DNA of 64,000 nucleotides from the NCBI RefSeq assembly GCF_022605165.1, contig NC_063069.1, positions 5,748,700 to 5,812,699 on the forward strand, in the 5' to 3' direction. The DNA comes from Purpureocillium takamizusanense (lineage: Eukaryota; Ascomycota; Sordariomycetes; Hypocreales; Ophiocordycipitaceae). Below, piece after piece: positions 32,761 to 45,698 of this stretch (position 1 is its first letter; each line of letters opens with the position of its first letter). Made by a program: the position numbers and the translations under genes. A model generated the notes under the pieces. It saw only the letters and a program-made list of their open reading frames with translations, did not search any database and was not told the origin of the DNA.

Positions 32761-35700
32761 CGGTCGTTATCCAGTTATCCAATTGACCGTGGCGCGCGAC
32801 ATTAAGCGGCTCGTTTGCTTGACAGGGCTAACAACCGATCTTTACGTGCGACCTAGGGTCATTCGTTACTCCAAGCGCCTCGCCGATAGGTACGCAGGCT
32901 ATAGTGCCTAAATATCTCACTTCGCCGTCGGCTTCCCATATCTTATCGAGATAGGTACTATATACGACGCCAGAACTTAGAATAGTAGGAATATACTGGA
33001 GGCTATTTATCGAGCGGGGGTTTATATTAGCTCGTAGGACACTAGAGGAGATGCTAACCTTAAAGTAGGTAACTTAAAAGTTAAGGGTAGCTTATAACTA
33101 GATAAGCGAGGATAAGTCGTAAATTAAATAGACTACCCTACTTTCCGCTCTACTATATAAGTCTAGCTACCCTAGCTAGCCCTTACTTACCGCTCTAATA
33201 GGCAAATACTATCGATTTTATATAAGTAAAGACTAAATATCTAGTTCGCATATAATATACCTTACCGATAACTTAATAAAAAGCTCGTAAAGGCTATAAT
33301 AGTCTATAAATAACCTTCGACGCATACTTATAGTATCGCTCGTAGGCCTAGGGCTAGCTATAGAGGCGATATACTTACCTTAACGTACCCTTCTAGTCTA
33401 GAGGGGGATATAAATACTAAAGGACGAGGAAGGCAAGAGGCGGCATTAAAGGACCATAGCCGCTTCTAGATCGCTATAATAACGACTTATCTTACTAGCT
33501 AAATTTAGTATAGGGCTAAGGCAAGCGGTAAGGCTAGGGTAAGTAATATAGGTATAGTATAAAGATTTATAACCCCTACGCTTCTAGCCTACCTACTTCT
33601 TTACTCTATAGAGCTTTATATTATTATACCTTATACTATAAATCTTCTATACTATCGCGCTTTATACCCTCTCTCTTACTTACCTATAGACTAATAGCCT
33701 CGACTAAAGCGGCAGTAATAGCTAATTCTAAGTATAGCCTAGGAGCTAGCGGGTAAGGGACTCTATCTATAAGTTAACCGTCTATCTTCTATTATTAAAG
33801 CCTATTATAGTATATATAAGAGGGGCTAAAACTAGCTTACTATAAAAATAGGGTAAGAGCGGCTATAGAAAGGTCTAAGACCGGTACCCTAGACCCTCTA
33901 TATCTAATCTATTCTCTTAATTAGTCTCGTCGTAATACTAATATAGTACTCTACTCTAAGTATATAAAGAAGTACTTAAAGACTTTATTTCTCTTATATT
34001 AAGGCACCGTAATCTCTATAATACCGTATAACTTAACTAAGGCACTATATAAATTATATTTCTAATTAAATACTAAAGCTTTAGCGTAATATTATACCCG
34101 GTATATTAGTTAGGTTACCGCCGGAAGTTATTAAGCTTATAATTCGCTATATCGGTTAATATAAAGTATTTTATCTATAGTAATATTAATAATTTATCTT
34201 AGCTCTAAAAAGTAAATCTTATAGTATTTTCTAAAGTCTTAAAATATAATTATATACTTACTATTAATAGGCTATAGTAGTTAATTATAATTAAGCTACC
34301 GAGCAAGGATAACTTATATAGACTACCTATAAAGGGGCTTACTATAATCTTACCTTCGACTTATAAAGTAACTTTACTTTTATAGCGATATATTATATAC
34401 TATAGCGCGTTATTACCCCTATAAAAAAAAGTACGCTAATTTATTAGACTCTAACGATAAGGAGCCTAAACCTAAACTTAAAGACGACGGCGGTAAATAT
34501 CTAAGGTATTTCGATCGGCTTACCTATAAGGTAATATTATTACTTAGCCGACTTAAGGATAATTAATTATAAGATTTTAAATCAATAAGTATTTAAATCT
34601 TACGCTAATTTACTAATATCCTAATAATAAAGTATAGTTAAGGCTTAGGAATATATATCTTAAGTAAGATCTTAGGCATTAATAAGATCGTCCTGCTTAA
34701 ATAATTTTAATCTAATCGTTAAGTTTAATAATATACTATTTATATAGTTACTATTTTAATAGAAAGTATAGTATAGACTTATTAACCTTTCGCTAACTTT
34801 AAAGACTAACTTAAAAGGCCTTAAGTCTAGGCCTTTTTAATACTTTATTTATCGCTATCTAGATTAATTTAGTATATTTATAGATACTAAAGTTAGACTT
34901 AATTAACTAAAAAGATATATAGGATCTTCTTAATAACGATAGTATAAGTAAAATATAAATCTATTACTATATAAAATTTCTTTTTTAAAGGACTTCTTAA
35001 GCTAAATAGTCGATTATTATACCTTATCTTACTAGATATCTATATACTAGACCTTTTATAAGTATTAATAATAATATTAATAATATATATAATTAACTTT
35101 AAAGGCCTTATATCGCTAACCTTATAAAGATACCCTAGATAGGATATATTCTTCGCCTATATAGTATAGCTTAAATATCTTATTAACTTAATAACTTTTA
35201 AACTTTTAGTTATAGATAGTATATTATACTTATAGGACTAGGATACTCTTATCGAATTTTTAGGCGCTTTTAAAGGCCTCGAGGAACTCTTTATAAGCTA
35301 AGCTAGCCCGGTCGAATCCCTTACGTTATAGAACTATATTACTTATTACCGATTAACTCTTAAGAAACTTATTCTAGAATAAAGCATTATTAATATAGAT
35401 ATAGCGGCCCCTTACTTTAAATAGGCATATTATATTTAAGATCGCGCTATCTTTAAATAAGAATTACGTTATATATACGATAATCCTTCTTAGAGCCCTT
35501 TATATAGCTCGAGCTCGAGTATATTAATAATATGCCCTAGAATATTTAATAAGGGCTCGAAATACCTAACTAGCTAGCTTACTAACCGATCCCTTACGAT
35601 AGAAATATACCTTACTCCCTTTTATATCGAAGAGTATACTAAAGGTACTCTATATCTATTTATTAATATCGGACCTTAAGAACTACCTATTTTAGGCTTT

Positions 35701-36949
35701 AATCCCTTTACGGATAGCGTCCTAAGTAAGACGCTCGGTCTTATATAGTAATAGGATTATTTTACGGAATAAGTTCCGTTAGTTTATTAAGTAGGTATTC
35801 GGGCTAGGAGGTATAGCTTCCTTACGGGTAGTTATTTTCGGAGATTTTTTATATAGCGGCTAGATACCTTAAGAGAATATCCTTCTTTATAGGGATATTA
35901 ATAGCGGAAAGGGTTTCTAGCTTCTTTAAATAGAGGATAAAGAGTAGTTAGAGATATAAAATACGTATCGTATTACGTTCGAGGCCTATCCCTCTAAATA
36001 GCTTTTAAAAGAGAAATAAGGTATAGGCCTAAAAATAGCTATACGCGACTCTATAGCTTACTCTAGGTATTATTATAGTCGAAACTAATATAGCTATAGA
36101 TCTCTATAACGGTTTCTATAATATAGTTATATACTATATATATAATATAACCCCTCGCTAGTAAATCGAGTCTATAGTATCGTCACTTATAGAATAGAAC
36201 GGTAACGTTAAGGAAATAAGTCAATATAACGCACTATATAGATAAGCGTACTATAAGTAAGCGGAATAAAGTCAATATAAGGGTAAGCACCTAAACTTAT
36301 AAGGATATAAAGTCGCGCATTAGGTATTACTATAGTTAAGACTAATATAGCTAAAGATCTCAATAATAGATTCGATAAGTAAATAAAGGAGTTCTTTAAC
36401 TATACCTTAAATACTAAAGCGCTTAAGGATATAGAAAGGTAAGTAAACGAGAACTAGCGGCAGTAAGCATAAGGGCTTAGGGAAAGCTATAGCGATAGGA
36501 GAGTAGTAAAATCGACTAAGGCTAGTAAGTTACGTCTAAGTTACCCGCCTCCTAAGAAATAGACCGAGAGGATTAAGAATAAATAGGGGTATTTTATTTC
36601 TATACGATACCTTATCTACTAGGTTAGGGAACTAAAAGATATATAATATATTAGATCTAAGTTTCTAGAAGCGCGCTTTACGTCCTACTAAGACACTAAT
36701 ATATAGATAATATTAGATTGCCTAAAGGTATTTATACTATTATAACCTATAGCTTAAAAGTATAATCTTAATACCTTCTACCCTATAGCTTATATTTATT
36801 TATATTATAACTATATCGTATAGTCGAGCTCTCGTAGCTTTAAGTCTTTAAGATAGGACGGCGGCTTACTAGCGGCTATACTATATAAAGTCCTTTAGCG
36901 TTAATAGCGGTAGTCGCGGACGTAATATATCGGAGTACTAGAGCTATTT

Positions 36950-38030
36950 TAGCTTCCTCGTCCTATAGCGATACCTCCTTCTAATAATACCCTCTTCTCG
37001 TCCCTTACTAATACCCTCTTCTAGTAATACCCTCTTTTAACCCCCTAGCAATACTACCTCCCGATAATACCGTCGCTTTACGATACCCTCTTCTTATACT
37101 ATAGCGATACCTACTTTTAGCGATACCCTCCTCTAAGCCCCTACTAATACCTATTTCTAGCGATACCTTCTTCTTATCCCTAGCCAATACCTATTTCTAG
37201 CCCTTACCGATACTACCTTTTAACGATACCCTCTTTAATTCGCTAATAATACCTACTTCTAATAATACTATCTTCTAAGCCTTTAGCGATACTATCTTCT
37301 AATAGTACCCTCCTCTTATCCCCTACTAACACCCTCTTATAAAGATACTATATTCTTATCCCCTATTAATACTATCTCTAGTAATACCCTCTTTTCGTCC
37401 CCTAGCGGTACCTATTTTAGGCGATACCCTTTTCTATTCCCCTAGCGATATTATATTCTATTAGTACTATCTTTTCGTCCCCTAGTAATACCCGCCTTTA
37501 AGAAAAGGCATACTATCGTTTCTAAGTATACTACTTCGCTATATACTAATTTTATCGAATTCTATATATAGCCTATATAGCTAAATTTAACTTTCGCTAT
37601 CGATTAAGTACCTAGCTCTAGATAATATAATGCCTCTCCTATTTCGATAGCGCTTAAGGCCTTTAAACCCCCTTCTATTATAGCCTACTTAATATTACTA
37701 AAACTATACCTATACCTTACGTAATAAAAAGCTAGAATCTAACGAAAGATTATATAACGCTTTAGATTAACCCTAGGCTATTACTTACCTTACTATATTT
37801 TACTCTATTATATTAACTCTACCCTTAGTTATTAAATAGCTAAGTTCTTACCTAAATTAATTAGCATTATAGTACTATATTATACTATTTCTTATTACTA
37901 TAATATATATTCTACTATAGTACTTTATAAGGCTTAGATAATACCTAGTCTATTAATATAGTCTCGAATTACTAAAAATAGCCCTTTAATTTAAAACTAA
38001 GTCTATTATAAGCTTTAAGGCAGGTATTAA
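36950..38030. repeat. RIP-mutated inverted copy of the 8.2-9.3 kb repeat
   Basis: Aligns with the reverse complement of 8190-9340. For example CATACTATCGTTTCTAAG here corresponds to CACACCATCGTTTCTGAG there, and TACGTAATAAAAAGCTAG to TGCGTGGCACGAAGCCAG. Differences are almost all C to T at CpA or G to A at TpG. The minisatellite part (36960-37500) reads as degenerate GATACCCTCTTCT units, the RIP form of GACACCCTCTTCT. Confidence 0.85.
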
Positions 38031-38039
38031 AGTAAGTAA

Positions 38040-38600
38040 CGCCTCTACTATTTAATATCTAATATCTAAAATAGGCGCTAGTTTACGTTTATACTATCTC
38101 GCTAAATAATATACTACTTTACTCCTCCCCTAGCCTTAGTATACTATCTCCTTATAATACTATCTTTCTCTAAATACTATCTTTCTACCTACTAGTCTTT
38201 TAATTATACTATCTTCTTACTATACTACCTTTTTAGGTATATTATATCTTAAGTACCTACTTTATTATATACTATCTCGCTTTATACCCTCTCGCGCTAC
38301 TTTAAGGTATAGTCTATATAGCTAAATTTAACTCTATTACTAAATTCTACTCTTAGCTCTAAAGATAAAGTATAATACCTCTTACTCGCCGTTTCGATAG
38401 CGCTTAATACCTCCTTCTAAGCCTACTTAATTCTATAAGTTAGGCAATACCTATATAAAAATATACTATACCCTACGTAAGACGCTACTAACCCTACTAT
38501 AAAGTAGCGATACGTTCTAGGACTATAGCCTAAGGCGTCTATACTTAATCTTAAGTTACCGCATTCTACCCCTTTACGTTAACTTTAATACGGCTCGGGC
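38040..38600. repeat. second, partial RIP-mutated copy of the same repeat
   Basis: Repeats the block TAGTCTATATAGCTAAATTT found at about 37570 (there TAGCCTATATAGCTAAATTT), followed by the same downstream order of motifs including GTTTCGATAGCGCTTAA. More diverged in the minisatellite part. It shows that the RIP tract held at least two copies of the unit. Confidence 0.65.
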
Positions 38601-39040
38601 TTTACTTTACTATAATATAGAGAGGTAGTAAGTTAATTAACTACGATACTATAAACTATATATTATCGTTTATATAGTTATATACTATAGGTAGAAGTAC
38701 TAGTAAATCCGCCGCTAGGGATTAAGCTAAGGATTAAGACTTAACTAGACTAATAACGGCTATAATAGGTTTTAGCCCTATAACGTAACTATATAGGGAG
38801 AACTTTACCGTAGCGTACTTAATATTAGAAAACTTTATACTTTAAACTTTAAAGTTAGTAGAATATTAAGCTATCTCTTTACGGGGCTACGTTTTATAGG
38901 GACGGCGCTATTATTATACGAAGGAGAGTTGCGTCGATTTATCCTATTATAATTAAGCACCGTAATAATCTTATAGCATGGCATTTTTCTAAGGCGTAGT
39001 TTATTAATGGCTGCTACTATAGCCGCGAATAGGGATACGA

Positions 39041-40075
39041 AAGCTTCGGGGTTGGAGCGATAATATGTCTCAGTAAGCTATCCACTAAGAGTAGACATGG
39101 TAGCCTCGAGGTTGCTCGCTGCCGTCGACGTCGTCGCATGGCATGCTATGCTATATATTAATGGAGTGAGTTTCTCGCAATCTGGGTATGGCTTTCTGGC
39201 GTTATGCTGCTCGCGACGCATGCATGGGCCGGCGCTCCCTTGAGTGATCGCCGACTGTCTCGTTTGAGCTATGTCTTAATGCGTGCACTTCTTTATGGGT
39301 TGGCCGCGCAGCCATCGAGCATGCAAGCTTTCGCTTTAAGCTACATGATATCTTAGCCGGCGACATTAGCAGTCTATTGGCCCGCTTTAGTGCTTCTGCC
39401 CGTTCTTAGATTAACGTCGTCGGGACTACTTCCGCGCTCTCGCGCCGCGCTAGCGATATCGTCTAGCTATCTTCTTTATTATTTTACCGTTCGGGATGGC
39501 TTTTTGGTACTTTAGGTCTCTATTTACTATATAGTTAGCTTAATAACTCTAATATATATATTGCCTTAGGATTTAGATATCTATTATCGTTATTTGAAGC
39601 CTATAGTAGAGGACTGCTACTATTAGGCGTAACCGTTAGATAGTAGTTCTGCTATAGGTAGAAACTAATAGTTCTCGTATCTTATAGTTTACTTTCTATA
39701 GCTAGAGCTTTACGTAATATAGACGTAATATAGCTGCCGCTATAGTAGTTAGGCGTACTTTAGTATATAGTATAATATCTAACTATACTTCCTCTGCTTT
39801 CGCTTCTTTTTTATTTCGCGCCTAATGCGGATGTCTGGGTCTATTACTGCCTCTGGTACCTACTAGGACCTATCTTTGTCTACTCCCTCGAAATTTAAGA
39901 AAAGTATCTTATACTATAATGCTTTGCCCCTGACCTGCGTATAGAGTATCTCAATCCCGTCCCGGAAACCTCGATACGTTCTTTTGAGTTCAGCAATACT
40001 CTGGTTAGGGACGTTACTTTCTGGCTCCTAACTTATACTCCCCCCCTCCCACTTAACTAGAAACAGCTCCGTCCC
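39041..40075. other. no gene supported; partly RIP-like flank
   Basis: CpA returns from about 39040, is lost again over roughly 39480-39780, and the last 200 bases are normal. Probably the edge of another degraded element next to the recombinase gene's 3' end. No domain read. Confidence 0.4.
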
Positions 40076-42926
40076 CTAAGTCTTCCACATTGCAAGCAAG
40101 CATTCGATGGGGTATTGATCTGGACTTTGTTCATTGTCCGAGATGGATGAATCAGACTCAGAAGGTGAGACCGACCAACCAGACTCATCGTCTCTGTGAT
40201 AGTTGCAGGGCGTGGAAGATACCGCGGTAGCGGGCATGTTGCTGTCCAGAAGCACTGGATCAGCAGTTGACAGTGCACTAGGTTCCCGTGATGGCAACGT
40301 CAGCGCCTGCAAGCTTCCCGTCATCGAACCTCGGTGTTCTTTGAACTTCAACTTCTGCTCTCCTTCGGTGCATTTGGGTTTCAATTCGTTGTTCTGCCCT
40401 TCTAGAGTAAAAGCCTTGGGCTTCGGAATGCTGTGCACATCGTCAAGGTGGCGCCACAGTTCGTTTGCTGAGTTGCAGGAGACGGGACATAGTCCATGGG
40501 GGCACGCAAAGTTGCCTGGGCCTCGACTTGCAAAATATCGCGCCAAACAAGCTGAAACGTGGCGCTGCCAGCACGTTTTGTCTGTAAATTGTTTCATCCG
40601 TTTGTGGGCCGGCATGTCCTGCCTTCCCAGGTGAACTGGACAGTACCCTGCACAGGCTACAGCGTGACGAAAAATGACGAGATCGCAGCGAAATGGGATG
40701 TCGTCCTTGTCGATGTGAGTTTGACAATGGTGCGTCCATTCTTCCTTACTTTCCACCCACGTGTTGCATTGGAAGCAAAATTTTGCAAAACCAGCCTTCT
40801 GTTTATAGTGAGATTCGTGGCATTTGTACACATGCTCCCACCTTCTTGCTGCTGGTACGCTAGTGCACAGGGTCAGCAGCAGAAAATATAGAGTGGCTCT
40901 ATTTCGCTTCGGATAAATTTACCTGGCCATCGTCCTACCGCATGAGGGAACCGCACAGTGGCCATTGATGGGCCTCATGACGGCCTGATATGCCGTGCTG
41001 TTGTCATCCCTACGCAGGGCAACAAGGTCCTTCAATGCACCAACCCATTCCGGGCTTCGCGGTGGCGCCCGCAACACCATCGTTTCAGCAAGGCGCAGGC
41101 GTTCAGGAGGCAGCATATGAGAGATGCGGCGGAAATGACTTCGGCGCCAGTCTTGCTGTAGATGCGGTTCTTTACTCGGTTCGTAATTGATCTGTTGGTT
41201 GGTCTGAATTTTTCCGAGCATCTTTCTTTCGATTGCTTTCCGTCGATCGTACTCCATACTCCGCTGTGCTTTCAATTGGTCTTTCTCGTCCGTGGTGGTG
41301 GCTTCACTTATCCGCACATTGAGTTCTTCAATCCGCTGAGTCACCACTTTGTAATCTGCGCTGTCACGAAGCTCTTCTCGGTCTCTGGCTGATAGTGACA
41401 ATGGAAGATTTGGATTCCACCGCATGGTTGCAGATCGGAAGTCTTCTGCGAGGTCTGTCCTTTGTCGCATCTTGAGGTATGTTCCTGCGCCGTCCACTGT
41501 AGATATGTTCCCGAGATAATGGTCGACTAGAACACCTGTGTTATGTTGAGAAGCAAAACGAAGTACTTGACCAAGAGAGTAGCCGTTATCTGTAGGGAGT
41601 TAGATGGAGTGCCTTGGGATGGGCCGTAACCTGTCTTACCATTGCAATTGATGAGGATCTCTCGGCGAGGCGCATGAAGTCCCAAGCCTGTGGTGAGGCC
41701 TGCTCGCTTTGCCCATTTTGACCCGTCGGTGCCGAACGAATCGGGGCTTCGTGACTCGTCCGCAGGACCTTTGCCAGTCCACTTGGGAAATACAGGCTTT
41801 TCTAGCATGCTGTGGTCCCATTCTATAAGTCGAAAATTTCCGTTTCGAGGAGGCTCCAGGGCGAGGGCCTGCTCAACCGTCTCGAGTTCAGGAGATGCAC
41901 CTGAAGAGATAATATTGGCAAGCCAGTGCAAGAGCGGTTGGGCAAAAAGAGGCGGTGGAATCTTGTCTGGGCCTTCTATTTGTTCGGCGAATGGGTGTTC
42001 AGGTCTGCCTTTCATTTAGTTTTTGACTTTATTGCCAAGAAAGGGGGTCTTACTGATTCTTATCTGTCGCTTTGCAGATTTCTCTCGTGAACTTTAGTTT
42101 GAACTCTGGTTTACCTTTCGTCCACGAATTCAGGAGTACCAGATCCTGACAGGGTTTAGTCGCAAAGGTCAGGCAGCGATCCAGTGAGGCAGGGGGGGAC
42201 CGTACCTGATACCGTGCTTGGCACACTTCTTGACGCCTCGCTGAGGTGAAACAGTGGGTATTCAAGATATTCGCATTGTCTACGCGGCATCCGTCGTGTA
42301 TGTAGTCATGATAGTCGCCACACCAGTAATACTTTTGCATGTGGACGTAATTCTCGATGGTGAGGAAAGTCTTCGTCTTTTGGCCTTTCTTGCCCGTGAG
42401 CAGTCCGATTTTCTTTGCCAGCTCGCCTTCGATATACTGGTCTTCGGGTTAGCATGGAAGCCGCCAGCTGTAGAAGGAGGGCTAACCGGGGCCATAGATC
42501 GCTTCACATCTTGAGGTATAACCGTATTGTGCTCGCGCTGCCAAGCATTGCAGAAGCGTCTCATCTCTACACGCACGCTCGCTGGGGTCGCGCGGCCTTG
42601 GTCCGCCTTGTGGAGCCTCCCTTTTGCTGTTCGGGCAACGCACTCGGCAAATTGCTTCAACGTCTGGATGTTCGTCGGTGTCGAACCAGGGAATGCCTTC
42701 TCGAACCTGGCAACTTGTTAGCTGACATCACAGGCCGTCAGGGTTAATGAACTCACGCTTTCCACAAAACCAATGCCTTTCTGTATCTTTGCGCGGTCTT
42801 CTCATTAATGTTTCGGTGCACGATGTGGGCGTTGATCTGACTTGGGTCTGTAGGCATGCCATCCTTGATGGCAGCTGCCACCCGCCTGTCGGCATCTTCC
42901 TCAGAGCTCCTTCGTCGGTCTCGCAT
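40076..42926 (-). CDS. DUF3435 / FluG-type tyrosine recombinase (836 aa, seven exons)
   Basis: Exons 42926-42757, 42706-42487, 42436-42206, 42145-42054, 42004-41640, 41589-40923, 40841-40076 sum to 2511 bases and close in frame with GT-AG introns of 49-81 bases. Residues 1-150 resemble the core-binding part (TAQRYRKALVLW; ENYVHMQKYYWCGDYH). The catalytic half has LGLHAPRREILIN (HxxR, His348 and Arg351), then His375 and Tyr384 in ASQHN...VDHYLGN; the eight residues between match the H-x8-Y spacing of tyrosine recombinase box II. The C-terminus (about 600-720) has zinc-type motifs (CFQCNTW, GYCPVHLG, CPHGLCPV) typical of fungal FluG-domain proteins. DUF3435 proteins include the captains that mobilise Starship elements; captain status here is inference. 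The gene is intact and unRIPed beside a RIP tract. Confidence 0.88.
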
Positions 42927-43809
42927 TGCACAACAATACAGGACAGAGGTTGCCCGAGCGCCAGGCTGGCGAGACTGTCAAAGCTGCGCGGTGAACCACT
43001 GCGTGCGTTGCAGATACACAGCGCGAGCAAGTGCGGATGCCGGCGAATATATAGCCTGGAGTAGGTTATGCGTGTGTCTTGGCACACTGATTATACTCGG
43101 AAAGCATCGGCATCCGCCAATATGCGGCGCCCATCATGGTGAGCTTAAACGCAGCTCATGAAGAGCTCAGGGCAACTCAGGGTGGCTCAGGGTCGGCTCA
43201 GGGCCAGCTCAGGGCAGCTCCCTGAGCAGCCTGCTTAGCGCCTGAGCTGGACACCATTAAAGCAGCCTTGGGCGCAGGGGTGCAAAAAGTCGAGATTCGG
43301 ATCTGGTTACATATTTTGACGCGCCCCAATCCGCAACCACATCATCTTATCGGTTAAGCGCCGTGATCGTCACATGAAATCATGCCATGCTTGGTCTAAG
43401 GATTTCCGTCTGTATTCCTGCCCTCTTATAGGACAGTATGTAGCTGTACGAGGTCAGCAACATGCCTGCTCAGAGGGTTATGTCCGGATTTCCACCTGCA
43501 GGATCTATTGCCACGATAATTGCGCCTAGCGACATGCTTGCTCAGAGGATTTCGTCTAGGTTTGCGCTCATTTCTCGAAATAAAGGCTGACCAACAAGCG
43601 GACATGGGTCGGCGTCTATTTTTATTATGCACCGGAAGTAAGCTGCGAATGTCAAAAAAGATATCTGCTACTCGGCTCGTAAATCATGTAGAGTACCGTA
43701 TAAAGAGCCGAAAGCCCATAATGTCATTAAGTGACTATACTGCGTACTCGAGCAAGCGTTCTACTACTTTCAACGACATATTTCTATTAACTTGCACTCA
43801 AGCTGCGAT
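42927..43809. promoter_or_regulatory. recombinase upstream region, mostly unique sequence
   Basis: Divergent intergenic region between the recombinase and the metalloprotease-like gene. It contains the CTCAGGG array described separately. A run of A+T-rich sequence with CATAATGTCATTAAG lies near 43720. No gene supported; short frames at 43426-43632 look like chance. Confidence 0.45.
43166..43226. repeat. helically phased CTCAGGG array (five direct, one inverted)
   Basis: CTCAGGG occurs at 43166, 43176, 43186, 43197 and 43208, that is every 10-11 bases, followed by the inverted form CCCTGAG at 43220. A related CCTGAGCTGG follows at 43241. The array lies 240 bases upstream of the recombinase start codon. 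One face of the helix would carry all five sites, the pattern expected of a cooperative protein-binding site such as a transposase or regulator array. No factor is known to me. Confidence 0.75.
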
Positions 43810-45698
43810 ATGTTTCGACGCTCGCTCAAGGCCGTTAGCCTAATCCTTCTTCTATCTCTTACAGTTGTAGATGCAGCCCCAGCACGCGCTCGCGTTCAGC
43901 CGCGGAATACGCTTGGCACAAGCTTGACCGACTTTACGCACGTGAATTTCCTTCCATGCTTCTTTGTGTTTTTTTTTTCAGATTGCTTCTTTAATATATA
44001 TACCTCTTGTCTCTTTTCTTTTTGGAATTCTCATTGACTAACTGTTTATATTCTAGCGGCTGTAAAAGCGATAACGACAACAATCAACAAGACTTCATTA
44101 AGCAAGCGTACAAAGAAGCACACGCGATTGTAGACGTCGATGGTGTCAAGGCGAATATCCACTGGGATTCAGAAGCGGCTGTTGACTTTTTTGGCCCTCC
44201 ACGTACGATAATACTATCCTGACTTTTAGGGCCACGGTATTGATAACTCTGCAGAATTCAATAAAGACCAGCAAGGCCAAATTCAAGCTGTTCTAGCCAA
44301 TGTCGAAACAGTACAACCAGGCTACTGGTGGAATCCTTTTGGTCACTCGCTCCAAGTACGTCCATCGTTGTTTGAGTCTATTCCAAGTATATACGGCCCT
44401 ACAGATGGTTGCTGACAATGCAGGTCCGTTGTGATGATCCCAAGAAGAATTGCGCCAGGGGCGTCACTGCCTATACCCTCAACCCAAAAGGCAATGAGAA
44501 GCCTTATGTCAGTTTTTGCCCTGGCTTCTTTAACCAATATACACTGGATAAGGCTGTCAACAACTATAAGGACGATAAGAATCCAGAAATCAAGTGGGAT
44601 GTGGATAACTACATGAATCGAGGTAAGCCACGATTATGTTCCTGGTAAAAAGACTGATAGCTAAGCGGTGGTAAACTTCTAGGCTTGATCTTTCTACATG
44701 AGCTCTTTCATGTCGATATTGCTGCCGATTCGGAGAAGGGCGAGCCTAACCCTAAGATCTTCGATATAAGCATTCGATATAATGACACACAGGGAAATAT
44801 ACAAGGGCCACGCAGGGCGTACACTGCCCGTTTCTCAAAGCTTCTTGCGCGGTTCCTACCCAGCAGCAAAGCGAAGAACCAGAAATCTACCGGCTATTGG
44901 GTCCAGCGCAACGTGGATAATTTCTCGCGCTATGCCATGGCCAAGTATGTGGAAGGCAAAATCGGCGGATACCCATTTCTGCCCCTGATCTACGACAAAC
45001 TCCTTTACCCTCTAGATCCAGGTTCGAGACCCGGCAAATCTAGCTTGGTTGCGTTCCAAGCCGATAACAACTCTGACGCGAAAGTGGCCGTGGACACGTC
45101 GGACATTGACGACGACCTGGACGGACAAGCCAGCGTCGATGCTACACATATGACAGACGATGTCTTTGAGATTGGTAAGCCAATTAGTGCCGATGAGTAC
45201 CCTGAATCATATGCCGGGTGGTTGGATATCCTCAAAGGCAAGAGGGACGGAATCTGCAAAGTTGAAGTGGAGGAAATCTGGACGTGCGAAGACGTTGCGT
45301 CGAATCTATATGCTTCGGTCAAGATTATCGATGCTAGTGGTAAGCCTGTGTATACGAGTCCGGGGTCCGCGCATTCGCCTGGTCAGCCTATCAACGACAG
45401 TCATCCGCTTAAGCTCAAAGAGAGCGGCATGGACAACACCTTGACCATGATTGGTGAGCATACCAATGATTACATCCAGTTCAGTTATGGGTCTACCTCT
45501 TGGACATCAACCGATACCAACGGTGACGCCAGTTGCAAGCTAGTCGGCAATAATTGGGATAAGGATGGCCCTAAGGGCTGCCCTAATGCTATGGCTGTTG
45601 TGAGTTCTTTCCTTATAGATGTGCATCAGAACACTTTGCTGACAACTTCTGAACTACAGACTCGCACTTTTGAATGCCAGTATCCATGTGCAAAATGA
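43810..45698 (+). CDS. secreted HExxH zinc metalloprotease-like protein, 5' part doubtful
   Basis: The start MFRRSLKAVSLILLLSL is a clear signal peptide. Exons from 44230-44355, 44424-44622, 44683-45599 and 45660-45698 splice in frame to 426 codons and include YWWNPFGHS, LIFLHELFHVDIAAD (HELFH zinc site with Glu as base), YAMAKYVEGKIGGYPFLP and a Cys-rich C-terminus (WTCEDV, FECQYPC). The 5' part is odd: the segment 44057-44202 (GCKSDNDNNQQDF ... VDFFGPP) looks coding but joins neither neighbour in frame with GT-AG sites, and the gap 44203-44229 is only 27 bases. Skipping it (intron 43942-44229) is canonical and in frame and gives 470 residues. Either a decayed gene or unusual splicing. Family resembles deuterolysin-like zincins; exact family uncertain. 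Confidence 0.65.

Larger units (their letters stand above)
32790..39040. repeat. 6.2 kb RIP graveyard of several degraded repeats
   Basis: The sequence is A+T-rich and nearly devoid of CpA and TpG, with CpG retained. It holds no reading frame longer than about 60 codons. It contains at least two copies of the 8.2-9.3 kb repeat (listed separately) and local direct repeats, for example AGGTATTA-CTATAG-like blocks at about 36070 and 36330 followed by GACTAATATAGCTA. A small island with intact CpA (GTCAATATAACGCACTATA, near 36210) interrupts it. The other ancestral elements could not be identified. Confidence 0.8.
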
